NCBI RefSeq assembly: GCF_047495875.1
Contig: NC_092497.1
Coordinates: forward strand, 61,777,977-61,841,976
Length of the DNA stretch: 64,000 nt
DNA from: Pithys albifrons albifrons
Lineage: Eukaryota; Chordata; Aves; Passeriformes; Thamnophilidae
Direction: 5' to 3'
Part shown: positions 59,396 through 64,000 of the stretch, piece after piece
Numbering within the stretch: position 1 is the first letter of the stretch
Layout of the letters: each line of letters begins with the position of its first letter
Made by a program: the position numbers and the translations under genes
The notes under the pieces: generated by a model
Seen by the model: the letters and a program-made list of their open reading frames with translations, nothing else
What the model was told of the DNA's origin: nothing
Databases searched by the model: none

Positions 59396-62300
59396 TAACT
59401 ATATCTCTTTTCTTGCTCTCAGTCTTGGCATCTTGTGTCCTGGGGAACCACTCTTTTTTCCAGCTCTGCAGCTGATAAAGTTCTGTGGCATTTTCTTGTT
59501 GTTGTCTGCAGAACTAAATATTGGCATATAAAAATAATTTAGAAATACATTTATCAGGGAGCTGCTTGTGTGATATGGAATTGTAGAATGGTTCCATCTC
59601 TTGACTGACAAATTGCATAGAATCAATAAAAATAGCCTCAATGAATGTGAACTGCAGAGAAAAACAAATAATGCTGGTAAAAACAACTTCAGATTCCAGC
59701 TCTGGCATTGTTAGCAGATCACCTTTTTCATGAGTTATTCTTGATGTCGGTCTTTTGCTTTCAAAAGACATGGTATTCCAGAGGCTGATGTTTTATCCTT
59801 TAATTAAAAGAAATTCATGCTTTTGCACTGCTTCATGCTCTGCAAACGAAAATTTTCCATCACTTCTAAAAATCTCTCTTTGCTTTAATCTATATAGGAG
59901 TACAGAAATATTCATTCATGTCATCCCCTTGTTTCCATAGACTAATCAACACCGACTGGAAGAAGCATATTCTTTGTATCAATAAGGCCATGAAATTTTT
60001 GTTCCACTACTGCCATGTTACCTCTAATTCTGAGAAAATACTCAAGATTTTCATATGGTGCCTGTTTTCAGATAACTTGCTGGGTTAAAGCTAAATGTCA
60101 AATATTCAAACCCTATCCCTATTCATACTAGCCTGTGGCAACAAATTAATTATGAAAACAGAAAAAGGCAAATGTATAAAACAATATCCATTCAACAAAT
60201 CAGAAACATCCAATTGACAACAGAACTACAGTGCTGCTGAAAGGTGGATGACATATATGAGAAAGATAAGATAAACAATTTTCTACCTGTATCTGGAAGA
60301 TGACTACATGAAAGCAACACCTGCACTATTTCTTGCCTGACTTTCAGTTGAAAAATATTATCCTTATAGATCAGCTGTACTAATGAGACTTTCTGATTTC
60401 CACATGACTGCTTGGGCATCATGTGTTTTAGCCTCATGTCTGTTCCTTAAAGTGCATACCATTCCCCTTTCTGAGCAGAGATTACCTTACAATGTGGAAG
60501 TCAGGCAGTGTTTGCTGACAAAAGCCATCTCAACTGGCTCAGGAAGATGCACTGGGTTTAGCCTAGTCAGGGATAATTGCTTTACTTCCAGAAAGGGTAA
60601 ATAACCACACAACTGGGGGAAGATCACCCAGTCCTCCTAGGAGCCCTCCAGAGAGGAGAGTGAGTCAGAAGGAGGCTCTTTTAGGGAGACATATTTGAAA
60701 AAAACACAGGGTGGAGCAGGGTATGGTTGAGAAGGCAGATTTAAATCAAGTGGGTTGATGAAAGGGATTTGATATAGTGAATTTATTTTCCTTGGAAAAA
60801 TTATGCTGAATGTTCAAAGGGAAGACTTTGAGCTGAGCTGGAGAGTGCTTTTCAACACCTAATGTTGTCAGTTACTTTTACCTGGTACTTCTCATGAAGA
60901 AAAAAACAGTTTCTCTCTTAGATCTGACCATTAGTAGGTATGTAGGCAGTTGGGAAAGATTTCATAGCCAGACCTTCTTCATTTATTTCTTAGCTTCTCC
61001 TGGGCATACCCTTGCTATGGTATAAAGTTTTCTGATTCTGTAATTTTGGTTTTAAAGTGCCATAAGCATTTCCATTCTAACTTAAGGCTCAACATAAGCT
61101 AAATTGTTCTTTTTTTTTTTAACTTGAATGCCACTGTGTAGGGATATTTTTGCATTAGCTGTGAAAATACCTTGGGCAAAATAAATCTTATCCTTTTGAA
61201 TGGCCTCAGAGAAACTGTGTTGCTGAAACTCAGTAATTATACAGGCCCTCCTGAAGTCCATCAAAGCTCCTCCATGCCTGTTTATATTTCCTTCCATACA
61301 CAGAAATTAGAACATAGGGAAAAGGCTCAAATATCCATCTGATGAAAGTGCAGCTGGAGTCCAGTGCCAGGAAATGGTCCTTGGCTCTCATGGTCCTGCA
61401 TGTCATCCCTGAGGAGCTGATCACGAGATGGCCAAGCTCTGGCCTCTTTAAGGCAGTAATCTCACCATGGTATGTTAAAGATCTGCTCCAAACATAAAAC
61501 TAGTGTGATTTTAAATCACCTGCACATTCTTGAAGAGCCCCTGTGGCTCTGAGCTGGCCCACATGGTGTCAATCAGGCCAGACTCTGTAAGAGGTTAGGA
61601 AGGTCCATTTAAATGTGTCCTTTTCTGCAGAAAATAAATCAAGTCTTGCTCAGTTTTTCAGGCAGTGCTGCTCAGGAGAGCAAAGCTGACATTTTGGTGC
61701 TGGCCAAAATCAAATCTACCTGTTTCTTAAGGGAGGAAAATGCTTGCTTGGGAGGAATTCAGCCACAAAGTGTTTTAAAGTTTAAATCTTCTTAAAATAT
61801 ATTCCTAGGAAGGAGGTAAGGCAAAGTTATTGGCTTGGAAGAGAGCCCTTAATTTCAAAAGTAGGTAAGAAAGTACTTAGTAATTGAATAACAGAGAGAG
61901 AGAGAGGCTTTTCCTGAAGTGCATGAGAAGCTTCATGTTGAAGCATATTATGTTCATATTATGTTCATAAGAATAACTAAAGAATTTCTAACAGTCCCTA
62001 CAGGGAAGCAGGAGAAATTCTGGCTTAGCTCAAAATATTGCAGACATTTCTGAGCAAATGACAGAGAGGCCTTTTTTATATTATAAATACATATGATACA
62101 TATGCTATGTAATGTAAAGTTATTACTTATGATGTCATATATATTGTTTTATATTGTTAAATTATAAACATTACATAGTACAATATATTTAGATTATAAT
62201 GTCTATTACTTCTGTTTTGTATAAACAGCTGATAAAGAATCAATACTTCCAATTTACAAGTAGCAAAACTGCTTTGAGGTCTTGGGGCATTTTTATGCAT

Positions 62301-64000
62301 GAAGAAAAGAAATGTCACTCTGCAAACTTTCAGTGCTACATGCACCACAGGGCTAGAGGTAAATACTTCTTTCCTCCTGAAGACAGCACAAATAACCTCA
62401 CTCTGCATGCTGCTCTCACTTAAACTAGCATTATAACAGGGGAAACAAACCAGTCTGCACTGTGTACCTGTCTGCTTGTCTGTGTGGTCCTTAATAGCTG
62501 AAATTGGATGTTTAGGTAGTTTTTGGCATGTTGTCAGGTCAAGAGCATTCAAAATCTGGGCATAATTCTCAGGTAGAAATTGTGTGTTCGCTGAATGAGG
62601 GCTCTGTACAGAAAAAAATGGTACTTCTGTCAGGTCCTTGTGGAGTTACTGAAAACTGTACTGTGCATCCCACTTCCAACCCCTAGGGATCAAAACATAC
62701 AGTAGCCCATGTGATTTAAAACTCTCAGACCTGCTAGGCATTATGGAATTACTATCAGAAAACTTCTTACCCACCCCAAAGGATTAGGGTCTCTTGGTGA
62801 TGAAGGTTCTGTAACTGGTAATTGTGCCTACACTGCCTGAGTAGCTCCCAGCTCTTCATCACCATCCTGAGCTACCAGCTGCAGTAGCTATTAGCTACTG
62901 GCTCTGAGTGAGGGCTAACTCATACAAGGACTTAGGTGCTGCTTCAAAATTTCCACCTCTTGCAAGTGTCTACATGGACCATTTGTTTAGAGAGAGGGCG
63001 GGTATGACCATCTGTCTCTCAAAATAAAGCACAATGTAGTACCTGTATCCCCACCTTTTGAACCTTGTGCTCCACCTTGGATCTTAGGGATACCATAAGC
63101 TGTGAGGAAATCAAGGTTAAGCCTCCATTTATTCCCTCATGGATCTTGAGCTTGTCTTCCACCTTGCAATTCATGAACCTGGTTGCCCTTGAGGGCAGAT
63201 AGGTTATAGGCATACTGGCCTAGAGCCATAAAGTATTGAGGTGAAGGCACTTGAATTTGATAGCAAAGCAGGGAATTGAACAAAACATATGACTTAGATT
63301 ACTTTTACCTTCTCACACCTCAAATTGCTTTTACTATCATTTCAGTGTTTACCAATATCTTTCAAAGCAGTCTGTAGCAATGATAAACTATGGCTTGTAC
63401 TCAGCAGCTGTTGCTGAGAACAGTCTGTGAGCTCAGGCACGTGTCCATGGCACACCTCACCAGCTGACAAATGTATATGCTGTCACATTTGTGTTTAATT
63501 ATACAGCTTTTCCCCATCTCCATCTGCACAACTGAGGAGCGCTGAGACCAAAGGTGATGAGAAAAGGAAAACAGTAATTTGGCAGTGGAAAACATATGAA
63601 GATCTTCCAAGAGGCTGCAGCACAAACTACGCCAACGGGGGTATGATGGGGCAGTAAGGTGTGGCATGTGGAGTTTTAGATGGAATAACATCTCCTCTTC
63701 TAATGGCAGAGAGAAACAACCTGTGTATGAACAGCACAGTAAAACGGAAAGGTGGAGAGCAATAACAAAATGGCCAACATGCAGTAGATGCGAGTAGGGA
63801 ATGTGGGGATATCCATAGAGTTGTAGAGTTGAAAAGGGCTGAGAGTGAGATGAAGAATGCAGGGTTTAGTGTTTTCCCCCTTTGGTGAAAGCGGAGCTCT
63901 GTTGCCTGACCTTTGCTTTCCACCAGACTAAAGAATCCTAACAATTACACTCTTTGTCTGTGATCTACATTCATTGATTTTTCTGTGGGGAAAAAAAAAA
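59396..64000. other. Unique DNA, nothing recognised
   Basis: No gene can be supported. A short stretch at 60547-60590 weakly resembles the start of the family A LTR, and 63810-63840 weakly resembles a CR1 tail; both are too diverged to call. A short (GA)n lies near 61891-61905 and an AT-rich block at 62070-62190. Confidence 0.4.

Noticed and set aside
60547..60590. Possible fourth family A LTR start
   Set aside because: Only a short, gapped resemblance, and no other LTR blocks follow.
1..64000. CRISPR arrays, bacterial operons, rRNA or tRNA genes
   Set aside because: Looked for direct-repeat/spacer patterns and gene clusters; repeats found are eukaryotic microsatellites, tandem duplications and retroelements. 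I recognised no tRNA or rRNA sequence.

Overview
The window looks like a stretch of bird nuclear genome, either intergenic or deep intronic. The evidence is repeat content: many 5'-truncated CR1 LINE copies in both orientations ending in the octamer tail (ATTCTATG or variants), several endogenous retrovirus LTRs, no recognisable SINEs, AT-rich unique DNA and no bacterial-style gene packing. I cannot fix the order or species. I found no host protein-coding exon that I can name. Nearly all short open frames are chance frames in unique DNA, repeats or simple sequence.

Layout. From 1 to about 23.3 kb is mostly unique DNA with scattered decayed CR1 3' ends, an (ATCC)n microsatellite (615-691), and two LTRs of one avian ERV family (about 10773-11345 and 21070-21240). 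From about 23343 to 27712 lies an essentially full-length CR1 retrotransposon on the minus strand. It has a GC-rich 5' UTR, an intact ORF1 (zinc-knuckle-like cysteines, coiled coil, SGNH/GDSL esterase), an ORF2 (APE endonuclease plus reverse transcriptase) broken by one single-base frameshift near 25938-25940, and a 3' tail of four octamer repeats. From about 29330 to 31063 lies the 3' end of a provirus: broken env with SU CXXC motif, furin-type site and transmembrane subunit, then a polypurine tract and a 551-bp 3' LTR. From about 31839 to 33095 a third LTR of the first family is split by a younger-looking solo LTR of another family in the opposite orientation. The rest is unique DNA with more CR1 fragments, a 1.2-kb pyrimidine tetranucleotide tract (44276-45500), a 41-bp tandem repeat running into a TG/TA palindrome (45629-45798), and a palindromic RFX X-box match (46345-46358).

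How the parts relate. The genes that can be supported are all transposon genes. In the CR1, ORF1 and ORF2 are in different frames. An in-frame U UUA AAC heptamer directly precedes the ORF1 stop codon, and a -1 slip there enters the ORF2 frame. A 12-bp stem with one bulge lies just downstream, right after the first ORF2 AUG. I consider this junction the most interesting feature of the window. It suggests either -1 frameshifting or termination-reinitiation as the route to ORF2 protein; neither is shown by sequence alone.
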